Notes: a model not told the origin generated them from the sequence alone. Counted from the stretch's first letter, positions 48,373-57,740 are shown. The stretch: 64,000 nucleotides of DNA from Vibrio sp. PID17_43 (GCF_002608565.1 NZ_LIXM01000019.1:36113-100112); one strand, 5' to 3'. Numbers and translations: made by a program.

Positions 48373-48969
48373 ATGAAAGAAGTCATGTTATTCCCACTGA
48401 CCTCCGTCGTATTACCTGAAGGCAAGATGAATCTGCGTATTTTTGAACCAAGATACAAACGCATGGTGAAAGAATGCTGCCTCCAAAACGTAGGGTTTGG
48501 GGTCTGTCTTGTGGGCAATGGAACCGACGCCAAGGCGGTTGGGAATGTTTCATCGATCGGAACTTTGGTCACCATCGTTGATTTTGAAACACTCAGTGAT
48601 GGGCTTCTTGGTATTACTGTTGTTGGTGAGAAACGATTCATCGTTAAACGCGTTAGAGCGGACTCAGATGGCCTTCGCCATGCGGAAGTTGAGTGGATGG
48701 GCAACTGGCAAGCGCCAGAGCCCGCCCCGGCGTTTGTTTATTTGAGTCAACAGTTGAATCATGTTTATAAACAGTTTCCCCAACTCGGAAATCTCTATCA
48801 ACACCGTTTCTATGATGATCCATCATGGGTTGCTCAACGTTGGTTAGAGCTGTTACCTCTCGATAGTACGTTGTTTGAAAAGTTGGTAGGAGCAGAGGAT
48901 TGTTTACCTGCACTGCAATTTCTTAATGATGCCATTGAAGCCCCTCCCAAAAAAGAGACTAAGATATGA
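48373..48969 (+). CDS. LON N-terminal (substrate-binding) domain protein
   Basis: This 198-residue protein consists of the N-terminal domain of Lon protease without ATPase or peptidase parts. It begins MKEVMLFPLTSVVLPEGKMNL with the LRIFEPRYKRMVKEC motif (residues 21-35). Stand-alone LON-domain proteins are thought to bind unfolded proteins; the function is unproven. It is the first gene of an operon and its TGA overlaps the ATG of the DUF4397 gene by four bases (ATGA). Confidence 0.85.
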   Translation: MKEVMLFPLTSVVLPEGKMNLRIFEPRYKRMVKECCLQNVGFGVCLVGNGTDAKAVGNVSSIGTLVTIVDFETLSDGLLGITVVGEKRFIVKRVRADSDGLRHAEVEWMGNWQAPEPAPAFVYLSQQLNHVYKQFPQLGNLYQHRFYDDPSWVAQRWLELLPLDSTLFEKLVGAEDCLPALQFLNDAIEAPPKKETKI

Positions 48970-50327
48970 ATGGATTTTCAAAACTAGCAGTGACCGTTGT
49001 CGCTGTGCTCGGTATCAGTGCTTGTGGTTCTGACAGCGACAGCAAAGACTACACGTATTTGCAGGCTGTTCATGCGTCCCCGGATGCGCCTCGTGCCAAT
49101 GTTCTGCTTAACGGCAATGAGGCGTTGTCAGACCTTGATTATGGCTCTGGATCTGGTTATGTACGACTTGAAGAAGGGACGTATGATGTTGCTGTCGACG
49201 TTCAGTTGCCTGGTGGCCAAACGGCGGAAGTCATCAACGCGCCGCTCTACCTTGATGATGATATTCTTTACACCGCATTTGTTGTCGGTAGTGCGGCTGA
49301 TGGGTCGGTAGAACCTCTTATTGTGACACGTTCAGAAGATTCGATGGCCAATAACCAGAGTCTGGATGTGCAAGTTGTCCACGCCGCGACTGGTGTTACC
49401 CAAGTCAATGTATTTGTTACGACTCCTGATGCAGACCTTACCAATGAGAACCCTGTCGCGACCCTTGCCTATACCCAATTTACTAACGTTCTCAATATCC
49501 CAGATGGCGAATACCAGATTCGTTTGACCGATTCTTCTGATGCGGCGAACACGCCGGTCTTTGATTCAGGCCCATTGACTCTAGCGCCAAACAGCAATTT
49601 AACCGTCGCTGCGATAAATAAAGGCGGCTCGGTATCTGAGTCACCCGTAAAATTGCTTGTTCTCGATGGCGAGGGTTCGACTATAGTTCAAAATGTGTCT
49701 AATGACTCTATGCGTGATTTCCCGTCCGCAGAATCAGACGTTCGGGTCGGACACCTAGTTAATGGCGCCCCGAACGTTGATGTGTCTCTAGATGGTACAA
49801 CAGTGCTTTCAGACGTAGCCTTTAAAACCATCTCAACTTATCAAACATTGGCTTCAGACTCTTACCAAGTTCAGGTTGATGCGCAAGGTATAGCAACCCC
49901 AATTATTAGCGCAGATTTAGCCTTTGCTCCAGGCAACTCATATAGCGTATATGCGATTGGCTTAGTGTCTGATATTGAAGCGCTAGTCGTTGAAGACAAC
50001 AGAAGATCGATTGCAACGAGTGCCGTCCTGAATGTGACACATGCGGCTGCAAACCCAGCCGCTGCAACTGTTGATGTTTACCTCACGCAGTCACAGGATA
50101 TTTCGAGCATTGATCCAGCGATAGCCAATTTTGCGTATAAAGATAGTGTTCAAAATATTTATGTAGCAGCGGGCGATTATTATGTGACGGTTACCGCACC
50201 TGGTGACAAAACGCCTGTTATAGGTCCAGCACCTTTACCTACGCTAGAAAATGGTATGGTATATCAAGCTATTGCCATTGACGATAATGGTGGCTTTAAC
50301 CTTTTGGTTAATGACATCACGAATTAG
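48966..50327 (+). CDS. DUF4397 lipoprotein with four tandem repeats
   Basis: This 453-residue protein has a lipoprotein signal ending GISAC (Cys20), followed by an acidic DSDSK stretch. Four DUF4397 beta-sandwich repeats are visible from their starts: AVHASPDAPRANVLLNG (about 34), VVHAATGVTQVNVFV (about 137), VGHLVNGAPNVDVSLDG (about 260) and VTHAAANPAAATVDVYL (about 357). The protein should be anchored on the cell envelope. Function is unknown. It shares four bases with the LON-domain gene and is followed by a GC-rich hairpin, then the sigma factor gene. Confidence 0.85.
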   Translation: MNGFSKLAVTVVAVLGISACGSDSDSKDYTYLQAVHASPDAPRANVLLNGNEALSDLDYGSGSGYVRLEEGTYDVAVDVQLPGGQTAEVINAPLYLDDDILYTAFVVGSAADGSVEPLIVTRSEDSMANNQSLDVQVVHAATGVTQVNVFVTTPDADLTNENPVATLAYTQFTNVLNIPDGEYQIRLTDSSDAANTPVFDSGPLTLAPNSNLTVAAINKGGSVSESPVKLLVLDGEGSTIVQNVSNDSMRDFPSAESDVRVGHLVNGAPNVDVSLDGTTVLSDVAFKTISTYQTLASDSYQVQVDAQGIATPIISADLAFAPGNSYSVYAIGLVSDIEALVVEDNRRSIATSAVLNVTHAAANPAAATVDVYLTQSQDISSIDPAIANFAYKDSVQNIYVAAGDYYVTVTAPGDKTPVIGPAPLPTLENGMVYQAIAIDDNGGFNLLVNDITN

Positions 50328-50335
50328 GATGAAGA

Positions 50336-50355
50336 GGGAGGAGGCGACTCCTCCC
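50336..50355 (+). promoter_or_regulatory. GNRA-capped hairpin between the DUF4397 and sigma factor genes
   Basis: GGGAGGAG (50336-50343) and CTCCTCCC (50348-50355) form a perfect 8-bp stem with a GCGA tetraloop. No T-tract follows, so it is more likely an RNA-stability or processing element or a partial attenuator than a terminator. The sigma gene ribosome site AAGG begins 8 bases later. Confidence 0.6.
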
Positions 50356-50372
50356 GACTATTAAGGTTGATT

Positions 50373-50957
50373 ATGATGAGTGATAACTCTCAGAAACTAG
50401 GGCGAAGCGAGTGGAACGCATACATGGACAGGGTAAAAGCGAGAGACACCGACGCGTTTGCCTTTGTATTTCGTTTCTATGCACCGAAACTGAAGCAGTT
50501 CGCTTATAAGCATGTTGGTAACGATCAAGTGGCGATGGAGATGGTGCAAGAGGCCATGGCGACGGTGTGGCAAAAAGCCCATTTATATGACGGGTCGAAA
50601 AGCGCGTTATCAACCTGGATCTACACGATTATTCGAAATCAGTGCTTTGACTTACTGAGAAAACAGAAAGGCAAAGATCTGCATATTCATTCTGATGACA
50701 TCTGGCCATCGGAATACTACCCCCCTGATTTGGTTGACCATTATTCGCCGGAGCAGGACATGCTCAAAGAGCAGGTGGTTAAGTTTTTAGACATACTGCC
50801 CAAAAATCAGAGAGATGTTCTGCGGGCAGTGTATTTAGAGGAAATGCCCCATCAACAAGTTGCGGAGCTTTTCGATATTCCTCTTGGCACCGTTAAATCG
50901 CGCTTAAGATTGGCGGTAGAAAAATTAAGGCATTCGATGCATACGGAGCAACTATGA
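50373..50957 (+). CDS. ECF sigma factor of the RpoE/ChrR (ECF11-like) type
   Basis: This sigma-70 family factor of about 194 residues has region 2 at about residues 20-95 (AFAFVFRFYAPKLKQFAYKH, WIYTIIRNQCFDLLR) and region 4 at about 130-185 (LPKNQRDVLRAVYLEEMPHQ, IPLGTVKSRLRLAVEKL). The start is an ATG at 50373 with AAGG six bases before it; a second ATG follows. Its stop overlaps the start of a ChrR-type anti-sigma gene by four bases. The pair resembles the singlet-oxygen response system of Rhodobacter sphaeroides. Confidence 0.9.
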   Translation: MMSDNSQKLGRSEWNAYMDRVKARDTDAFAFVFRFYAPKLKQFAYKHVGNDQVAMEMVQEAMATVWQKAHLYDGSKSALSTWIYTIIRNQCFDLLRKQKGKDLHIHSDDIWPSEYYPPDLVDHYSPEQDMLKEQVVKFLDILPKNQRDVLRAVYLEEMPHQQVAELFDIPLGTVKSRLRLAVEKLRHSMHTEQL

Positions 50958-51616
50958 ACAAACACCCAGATAACAACTTGTTAGAGGCCTATGCTTCAGG
51001 AAGTATCGATGCGGTTTCTGGTTTAGTGGTCGCAACCCATTTGGAAACATGTTCCTATTGCCGTGCATGTGTCAATCAAATGGAAGCGGCCCAAGCCTGT
51101 GATGTCGCCAATGATATTCCGGCTGACTATGACCCTACTTTTGACCTCATGTTTCGTGACATTATTAATTCAAAGCCAACCTGTGATGATATTATTATCA
51201 GAGAAGTCGCTTCGGTAAGCGTTGCGGGTAAAACTTTTCAGCTTCCAAAAACGTTGAGTCGGTACACTGACTTAGTCGGAGATTGGAAGAGTTATGGCGG
51301 TAAGGTCTTTAGTGCTCAAATCGATTTTGGGGAAGACGCAAGAGTAAACCTGATGTACATCAGTGAAGATGTAAGGATTCCACAGCATACCCATAAGGGG
51401 TTGGAGTCAACTTTAGTTTTACATGGTGGATTCAGTGATGAAGATGGCCACTATGAGCAAGGCGATCTGCTGGTAAGAGATGCATCGAATAAGCACAGTC
51501 CATTTACCAAAACCGGGGAAGACTGTTTGTGTTTGACGGTGCTGACAGAACCGATGATTTTCACTCAAGGTGTCGCCCGAATCTTTAATCTATTTGGTAA
51601 CGGCATGTACCCTTAA
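50954..51616 (+). CDS. chrR: ChrR-type zinc-binding anti-sigma factor
   Basis: ChrR proteins hold their sigma factor inactive until singlet oxygen or organic peroxides appear. The 220-residue product has the N-terminal zinc-binding anti-sigma domain with His4, His29, Cys33 and Cys36 (H-x3-C-x2-C), the same four ligands as Rhodobacter ChrR. A C-terminal cupin domain (about residues 110-205) has HTHKGLEST with the expected His and Glu metal ligands and a later His in NKHSP. All features of a working sensor are present. Confidence 0.92.
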   Translation: MNKHPDNNLLEAYASGSIDAVSGLVVATHLETCSYCRACVNQMEAAQACDVANDIPADYDPTFDLMFRDIINSKPTCDDIIIREVASVSVAGKTFQLPKTLSRYTDLVGDWKSYGGKVFSAQIDFGEDARVNLMYISEDVRIPQHTHKGLESTLVLHGGFSDEDGHYEQGDLLVRDASNKHSPFTKTGEDCLCLTVLTEPMIFTQGVARIFNLFGNGMYP

Positions 51617-51633
51617 CATCACGAATTCAAAGT

Positions 51634-51664
51634 AAAAACCACCGTTTTTCGGTGGTTTTTTTTA
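51634..51664. terminator. Terminator between chrR and ampG
   Basis: ACCACCG (51638-51644) and CGGTGGT (51650-51656) pair over a TTTTT loop, with eight T after the stem and an A-tract before it. It serves chrR and, more weakly, ampG on the other strand. Confidence 0.85.
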
Positions 51665-51678
51665 TTAATCTCACGTGG

Positions 51679-53031
51679 TTAGTGTCGTTGCTTCGCTTTC
51701 TCTAGCAAATCTGTAAAGTAGTGTCTTAACGAATAAAGCATGATTAAGCTTGGAATTACCATGACTGCGGTAAGGATAAAGAAAGCCGTCCAATTGTCTA
51801 GGTAGTCGACCAATTCCCCACTAAAAGAAGCGAGTGTTGTTCGCCCAAAATTACCTAAAGAGGCGAGCAAAGCGTATTGTGTCGCGGAAAATGCCTGTCC
51901 TGTCAATATTGTTAAGAAAGACACGAAAGCAACCGTTGAGAAGGCGGTTGTAAAGTTATCAACGATGATGGTCGCTAAGTACAAATGCTCACTCGGGCCG
52001 ACTTTCGCAATCCATGCGAACATCAGGTTGCTGGCTGCCATGGCAATACCACCAATCATCAGGCCGCGGACGATACCAAACTTCACATTGAACATACTGC
52101 CAACAAACGTAAACAGCATGGTTGCACCCCAGCCAATTAATTTGGAGTAGTAACCGATTTGCTCGTTGCTAAAGCCAATATCTTTATAGAACGCGATCGA
52201 CATTCTACCTAAGAACGCTTCACCAATCTTAAACAAGAAAACGAAGAGCAGCAAAGTAATAGCAACACGCACTCCGTTTCGGTTAAAGAAATCAAGGAAC
52301 GGTTCTACAACGGTCACGGTAAACCAAGCAACCAGCTTAGAACCAACCACTTCTTTATGACGTTGTTCGGCTTGATGTTGCAGTTGTTCACGCTGAGTTT
52401 GCGGTTCACCAACTAACAACGTGAATATCATCAATAACACCACAATGATAGCCATACCATAATAAACGCCATTCCAGCCCACGCTGTCTGCATTGATGAA
52501 AGCGAGGTAACCCGGAAGTGAGTATCCTGTCCACCAGCCGATCACCGCCATCGCCGAAGCTTGTGGTAACTTGGATGATTCTGATTTAGGAAACGTATCA
52601 ATACGGAAAGCATCGATAGCAATATCTTGGGTAGCAGAAGCGGTTGCAATACAGAGTGCGAGCATAGAGGTGAAAATCAAATTTTCTGCCGGGTTTACTT
52701 CTGCAATATAAAGCGTCGCGACTAAGATGATAGACTGGCAAAGGAGAATCCAACTACGGCGTTGTCCCAATAATCGATGTAGCACGGGTAATTTGACGCG
52801 ATCGACCAGTGGAGCCCACATAAAGTTGATTGCGTATACGGCAAACACACTACCGAAATAACCGATAGCAGACAGCGTCAAACCGGCGTCTTTGAGCCAG
52901 CCAGACATGTTTGAACCAATAAGTACCCAAGGGAAACCGCTCGAACAACCGAGCATGAAGACCCACATTAGGCGTTTGTCGAGGTAACTTTTTACTGTTT
53001 CCAGCCAAGTAATGGAAGGCAGTGAAGACAT
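51679..53031 (-). CDS. ampG: Muropeptide transporter AmpG (MFS)
   Basis: AmpG imports anhydro-muropeptides for peptidoglycan recycling. The product of about 450 residues is an MFS protein with 12-14 membrane segments. Family motifs include MLGCSSGFPWVLIGSNMSGWLKDAGL (about residues 22-47), WAPLVDRVKLP and SATQDIAIDAFRID. The ATG at 53031 gives the family N-terminus; an in-frame extension to 53085 runs through a hairpin and is rejected. It lies downstream of yajG and ppiA, and yajG-ampG linkage is also known in E. coli. Confidence 0.92.
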   Translation of the reverse strand: MSSLPSITWLETVKSYLDKRLMWVFMLGCSSGFPWVLIGSNMSGWLKDAGLTLSAIGYFGSVFAVYAINFMWAPLVDRVKLPVLHRLLGQRRSWILLCQSIILVATLYIAEVNPAENLIFTSMLALCIATASATQDIAIDAFRIDTFPKSESSKLPQASAMAVIGWWTGYSLPGYLAFINADSVGWNGVYYGMAIIVVLLMIFTLLVGEPQTQREQLQHQAEQRHKEVVGSKLVAWFTVTVVEPFLDFFNRNGVRVAITLLLFVFLFKIGEAFLGRMSIAFYKDIGFSNEQIGYYSKLIGWGATMLFTFVGSMFNVKFGIVRGLMIGGIAMAASNLMFAWIAKVGPSEHLYLATIIVDNFTTAFSTVAFVSFLTILTGQAFSATQYALLASLGNFGRTTLASFSGELVDYLDNWTAFFILTAVMVIPSLIMLYSLRHYFTDLLEKAKQRH

Positions 53032-53066
53032 AAATGGATCCGTTAATATCGAGCGACGAAAAGAGA

Positions 53067-53092
53067 AAGCCCTTCGACTATTCAAAGGGCTT
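53067..53092 (-). terminator. Hairpin between ppiA and ampG, partial terminator
   Basis: AAGCCCTT (53067-53074) pairs with AAGGGCTT (53085-53092) over a 10-base loop. On the minus strand the stem is followed by TCTCTTTTC. It would reduce but perhaps not abolish readthrough from yajG-ppiA into ampG. Confidence 0.55.
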
Positions 53093-53101
53093 ATTGGCTT
53101 G

Positions 53102-53647
53102 CTACTTAATGAGAGTGGCCTTGGTTATGACAATTTGCGTCTCAGGGACATCTTGCATTCGACCGACGGATTTGGTTGGCTGTTTCGCCATTTTTTGAAT
53201 CACATCGAAACCTTCGGTCACTTCTCCAAATACCGCATAGCCTGGTGGACGAGAGCCGTAGTTTAAGAAGTCATTATCAGTTAGGTTAATAAAAAACTGG
53301 CGCGTCGCAGAGTCAGGAAGATTGGTTCGAGCCATAGCAATGGTTGCACGGTCGTTGTTTAAACCGTTGTTTCCTTCGTTTTTAATTGGCGCGTACGTTT
53401 TTACCATTTGCATGTCTTGGTTGAACCCTCCCCCCTGAGCCATAAAACCCGGGATCACGCGATGAAAAATAGTGCCTTCATAGCTGCCGTCTTCCACATA
53501 TTTAAGAAAGTTCGCGACTGTGATTGGTGCTTTTTCTTGATTCAATTCAACGGTGAAGTTACCTAACGTTGTTTCAAACGCAACTTTTGGACCAGCAAAA
53601 ACACTGCAGCTAAGCAAGGCAAGAGAAAGAATAGCTTTACGCAACAT
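53102..53647 (-). CDS. ppiA: Periplasmic cyclophilin peptidyl-prolyl isomerase
   Basis: This 181-residue cyclophilin has an N-terminal signal peptide (cleavage near VFA-G, residue 18), so it acts in the periplasm. The catalytic arginine and partners are in FHRVIPGFMAQGGGF (about residues 61-75) and ATRQFFINLTDNDFLN, and the GYAVFGEVTEGFDVI block follows. Its ATG shares one base with the yajG stop, so the two are translated together. Confidence 0.9.
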   Translation of the reverse strand: MLRKAILSLALLSCSVFAGPKVAFETTLGNFTVELNQEKAPITVANFLKYVEDGSYEGTIFHRVIPGFMAQGGGFNQDMQMVKTYAPIKNEGNNGLNNDRATIAMARTNLPDSATRQFFINLTDNDFLNYGSRPPGYAVFGEVTEGFDVIQKMAKQPTKSVGRMQDVPETQIVITKATLIK

Positions 53648-54216
53648 TAGAATCGCTCCTGCATGTATTGACGCAACTCTGCATCATTGGCCATTTCTTT
53701 TAGGGTAAGTGCGATAACATCATTAAGCGCTTGTTCTATATCTGCGTCAGACGCGCTTAGTGTACCAGAACGTTTCGCTGTGCCTGTAAAGGTTTTTACG
53801 AGCTTACCTTGAGGTGTTTCAGCGGTGATCTCAAGCACTGCCTTGGCATCCATTTCGTTTTCCATAACAGAGTGCTTCACATTGACTAATACTTCTTGTA
53901 TTTCTAATTCAATCGCGTTGTTGCTATTTAGATCAGAGTGAAACCCCTGAGAAGATAATTGCTGTTCGAGCGCCCCTTCCAGTGAGATACGCAGGCTTTG
54001 CTTGGCATGAAGAGGAAGAATGTTCGAACGTCCGTTATCGACCAATGCGACATACTGTGCAGCGCGAAGATCTTTACTGGTTAGACTGTATGTTTTGCCC
54101 TGAACGATAGGGTTAGTGCTTAGGGTCGTCTCCGGCATTAGATTAAGTTGTGGTTGTTGAGGTGCTGAACATGCGGCCAGCAAAGCAACCGAAGCCGCGA
54201 GTACCAGTTTTTTCAT
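53647..54216 (-). CDS. yajG: YajG family lipoprotein
   Basis: This protein of 189 residues has a lipoprotein signal ending LLAAC (about residue 16) and the YajG motifs VDNGRSNILPLHAKQSLRISLEGALEQQL in the centre and IEQALNDVIALTLKEMANDAELRQYM at the C-terminus. Function is unknown; the gene is next to ampG in enterobacteria, as here. The ATG at 54216 directly precedes the signal peptide; an in-frame start 21 bases upstream is less likely. Confidence 0.88.
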   Translation of the reverse strand: MKKLVLAASVALLAACSAPQQPQLNLMPETTLSTNPIVQGKTYSLTSKDLRAAQYVALVDNGRSNILPLHAKQSLRISLEGALEQQLSSQGFHSDLNSNNAIELEIQEVLVNVKHSVMENEMDAKAVLEITAETPQGKLVKTFTGTAKRSGTLSASDADIEQALNDVIALTLKEMANDAELRQYMQERF

Positions 54217-54254
54217 TATATTATTCCTTTTAACCATTTTTCTGAATTCAGACC

Positions 54255-55409
54255 CTAGTTTGCGCCTAATTTAGCAGGATCTTTTGTTGCCTGTAAAATG
54301 ACAAACTTATTGTTAGAGGCGACCAATTTTACATTACTGTCGCCAAAAAGACGCTTTAGTTTGGCGTCATAACCGAGATGGCGATTGCCGATGACCAGCA
54401 GCTTGCCACCTTTGTTTAAGATTCGTTTTGCATCACAGAACATTTGCCAAGCGATATGGTCTGTAATGGCCTGCTGTTGGTGAAACGGTGGATTACACAT
54501 GATCAGGTCGCTACTACCAGGTTTAAAGCCGTCCAAGCAGTTATTTGCGATACATTGGTAATCTCTTCCTTCACCTAAATTATCAATTAAATTTTGTTTC
54601 GCTGACTCGACAGCCATAAAACTTTCATCGACACAGGTAAGGCGCGTTTGGGGATTCAATTGACCCGCTTTCACGGAGAGTACACCGTTACCGCAGCCTA
54701 GGTCGACAATATGCTTAAGGGTTGGATCTTGTGGGATATGCTGTAGCATAAAGCGAGCGCCCAAATCTAAGCTTTCACCTGAATACACGTTGGGCCAATT
54801 TTTCAGTTGAATGTCTTCGCCTTCCACATCCCAAATCGTCATTGGATCGACTTCAATAGCGGGCTCTACATTCGCGCGAGAAAACACTAAGCGATGTTTT
54901 TTCCAAGCAAGAGATGTTTTTGTTTCGCCCAAGTATTTCTCAAACAGCTTGAGGGTCGACGTGTGGATTTCTTTTGCTTTGTTGACGGCAATAATCGGGC
55001 AAGCAGCAGGTAGCGCTTTGCGTAGTTGGCTCAATAACCAAATAAGGTGGCGATTACTCTTTGGTAGTTGGATCAAAACCATGTCGGCATTGGCAGGGAT
55101 ATCATCCATCGTGGTGAGAAACGCGACCTTATTACAATGATTCTGCTCTAAGTTTTGCTGAACGCCTTTATGAGAAATAAAAGAGTCACTCATCAACGTG
55201 ACGTTATGCTTCTTAGAAAACCAGCAAGCCAATGCACCGAAGTTATCGTTAATAACAACGATGTTTTGATGGTCAGGCAATGCTAGGTCTTCCACGTGAT
55301 TGATGAGGTATTCATCACCCGCATCCCAAGCTTGAAGTGTTTCATTGGATCGCTTTGGGAAACGATGAAGCGTCAGGCTTCGATCGTGAAGATTCAATTC
55401 GGTTTTCAT
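54255..55409 (-). CDS. rlmG: 23S rRNA (guanine-1835-N2) methyltransferase RlmG
   Basis: This methyltransferase of about 384 residues duplicates the RsmC/RlmG fold: a degenerate N-terminal domain and a C-terminal SAM-binding domain with VDLGCGNGVLSVKAG (about residues 234-248) and the catalytic NPPFHQ motif (about 306-311). The end SNNKFVILQATK is typical of RlmG. The ATG at 55409 gives the family N-terminus MKTELNLHDRSLTLHRFP; the in-frame extension to 55502 is not supported. Confidence 0.9.
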   Translation of the reverse strand: MKTELNLHDRSLTLHRFPKRSNETLQAWDAGDEYLINHVEDLALPDHQNIVVINDNFGALACWFSKKHNVTLMSDSFISHKGVQQNLEQNHCNKVAFLTTMDDIPANADMVLIQLPKSNRHLIWLLSQLRKALPAACPIIAVNKAKEIHTSTLKLFEKYLGETKTSLAWKKHRLVFSRANVEPAIEVDPMTIWDVEGEDIQLKNWPNVYSGESLDLGARFMLQHIPQDPTLKHIVDLGCGNGVLSVKAGQLNPQTRLTCVDESFMAVESAKQNLIDNLGEGRDYQCIANNCLDGFKPGSSDLIMCNPPFHQQQAITDHIAWQMFCDAKRILNKGGKLLVIGNRHLGYDAKLKRLFGDSNVKLVASNNKFVILQATKDPAKLGAN

Positions 55410-55605
55410 AGGTAAACATAGATTAAGTTGGAAACTAGAGATTATTGTCGCAAATGATGGCGGGCCAAGATACAAAAAGCTGTCAAATTTGCAGTTTTTC
55501 ACCGCGCATTTTACAAACTCTAATGCGAAAAAGGGACCGAGAATGCGAGGCGGAGCATTTAATTTACGAAGCGAAAGTATATACTTGTCAAGTTGGCATC
55601 AATGA

Positions 55606-55923
<318 letters not shown>

Positions 55924-55948
55924 ACTAAACATAACATGCTGATTTTTT

Positions 55949-55975
55949 AAAAGATGGCTTTGGCCATCTTTTTTA
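55949..55975 (+). terminator. Terminator of bolA
   Basis: AAGATGGC (55951-55958) and GCCATCTT (55963-55970) pair over a 4-base loop and are followed by TTTTAT within a T-rich tract. Confidence 0.8.
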
Positions 55976-56162
55976 TATTTTGCCCATTTTTGAAGGGGGA
56001 GATAGACGCTCTGTGAGTAAACGAGTATTAACAGTATTTCAACAAATGAATGGAAGTTAATGCTTATTTCAAAGCGTGAATGCATTATTAATACACCCAA
56101 TAAAAGTGAGTTGGCGTTTGTGCGATGGTTCAAACTTATGACTAATATTTAGCCTTTTAGCG

Positions 56163-56180
56163 TTATTTCGTACGAAATAA
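56163..56180. promoter_or_regulatory. Perfect 18-bp palindrome upstream of the nqr operon
   Basis: TTATTTCGTACGAAATAA is a perfect 18-bp palindrome, 215 bases before the nqrA start codon and about 50 bases before an extended -10-like sequence. It is a strong candidate operator for an unidentified dimeric regulator of nqr. Confidence 0.5.
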
Positions 56181-56394
56181 AACCACTATTGCTGTGATTG
56201 GTCATGGCATCAAGTTCCTAAAAAATGCTAAACTACTGCACCTGATAAATCCATCCCAAAAACAGTGATGAGATTTTTAATAGGATGTTGCGATTTTGGT
56301 GCTTTAAACAGCATCAGAACCGGACACTGATGTCGTGTCTAAAAGTTACGCAATCAAAAGAATCTTTTTCCCGATAAAAGTAGTGCAAGTGCGT

Positions 56395-57735
56395 ATGATT
56401 ACAATAAAGAAGGGCTTGGATCTTCCTATCGCAGGAACTCCATCCCAGGTGATTAATGATGGTAAGACCATCAAAAAAGTCGCCTTGCTTGGCGAAGAGT
56501 ACGTTGGCATGCGTCCTACCATGCATGTCCGCGTTGGTGATGAAGTGAAAAAAGCGCAAGTTCTTTTTGAAGACAAAAAGAACCCTGGCGTGAAGTTCAC
56601 TGCTCCAGCAGCTGGTAAAGTGATCGAAGTGAACCGTGGCGCGAAGCGTGTTCTTCAATCTGTAGTGATTGAAGTGGCAGGTGAAGAGCAGGTGACATTC
56701 GACAAGTTTGAAGCAGCTCAACTAGTTGGTTTAGATCGTGAAGTGATCAAGACTCAACTAATTGAATCTGGCCTTTGGACCGCTTTACGTACTCGTCCGT
56801 TCAGCAAGGTTCCAGCAATTGAGTCTTCTACTAAGGCTATCTTCGTAACTGCAATGGATACTAATCCACTTGCGGCTCAGCCTGAGTTGATCATCAATGA
56901 ACAAAAAGAAGCATTCGTTGCAGGTCTAGACATTCTTTCAGCTCTGACAGAAGACAAGGTTTACGTTTGTAAATCTGGCACGAGTTTGCCACGCTCTTCT
57001 CAGTCTAACGTAGAAGAACATGTCTTCGATGGCCCTCACCCAGCAGGTCTTGCTGGCACCCACATGCATTTCCTATACCCAGTAAATGCACAAAACGTGG
57101 CTTGGAGCATCAACTACCAAGACGTTATCGCGTTCGGTAAGTTATTCCTAACAGGTGAGCTATACACGGATCGTGTAGTGTCTTTAGCTGGCCCAGTAGT
57201 GAATAACCCTCGTCTAGTTCGCACTGTAGTCGGCGCTAGCCTAGATGACTTAACAGATAATGAATTGATGCCTGGCGAAGTTCGTGTGATCTCTGGTTCT
57301 GTACTTTCAGGTACACAAGCTGTTGGTCCACACGCGTACCTTGGCCGTTACCATCAACAGGTTTCTGTATTACGCGAAGGCCGTGACAAAGAGCTATTTG
57401 GCTGGGCAATGCCTGGTAAAAACAAGTTCTCTGTAACGAAATCTTTCCTTGGTCACTTATTTAAAGGTCAGTTGTTCAACATGACGACGTCGACTAACGG
57501 TAGTGATCGTTCAATGGTTCCAATCGGCAACTACGAACGCGTAATGCCTCTAGACATGGAGCCTACTCTGCTACTTCGTGATCTATGTGCTGGCGATACA
57601 GACAGTGCTCAAGCACTAGGTGCGCTTGAACTGGATGAAGAAGATCTAGCATTGTGTACCTTTGTATGTCCTGGTAAGTACGAGTACGGTTTGTTACTTC
57701 GTGAATGCCTAGATACGATCGAGAAGGAAGGGTAA
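56395..57735 (+). CDS. nqrA: Na+-translocating NADH:quinone reductase subunit A
   Basis: NqrA is the cytosolic subunit that takes part in quinone binding in the Na+-NQR complex. The 446-residue protein begins [18 protein letters not shown] at the ATG at 56395, the known vibrio N-terminus, and a 60-base in-frame extension upstream is rejected. Characteristic are [25 protein letters not shown] near residues 38-62 and the C-terminal [12 protein letters not shown]. It opens the six-gene operon nqrABCDEF; nqrB follows 5 bases later. Confidence 0.97.
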   Translation: MITIKKGLDLPIAGTPSQVINDGKTIKKVALLGEEYVGMRPTMHVRVGDEVKKAQVLFEDKKNPGVKFTAPAAGKVIEVNRGAKRVLQSVVIEVAGEEQVTFDKFEAAQLVGLDREVIKTQLIESGLWTALRTRPFSKVPAIESSTKAIFVTAMDTNPLAAQPELIINEQKEAFVAGLDILSALTEDKVYVCKSGTSLPRSSQSNVEEHVFDGPHPAGLAGTHMHFLYPVNAQNVAWSINYQDVIAFGKLFLTGELYTDRVVSLAGPVVNNPRLVRTVVGASLDDLTDNELMPGEVRVISGSVLSGTQAVGPHAYLGRYHQQVSVLREGRDKELFGWAMPGKNKFSVTKSFLGHLFKGQLFNMTTSTNGSDRSMVPIGNYERVMPLDMEPTLLLRDLCAGDTDSAQALGALELDEEDLALCTFVCPGKYEYGLLLRECLDTIEKEG

Positions 57736-57740
57736 TTTTC

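Larger units (their letters stand above)
55924..56394. other. Intergenic region between bolA and nqrA
   Basis: This 471-base stretch contains the bolA terminator, the palindrome at 56163-56180, an extended -10-like TGCTAAACT (56226-56234) and the nqr leader. No gene is recognised; an open frame on the minus strand over the end of bolA is a shadow. Confidence 0.5.
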
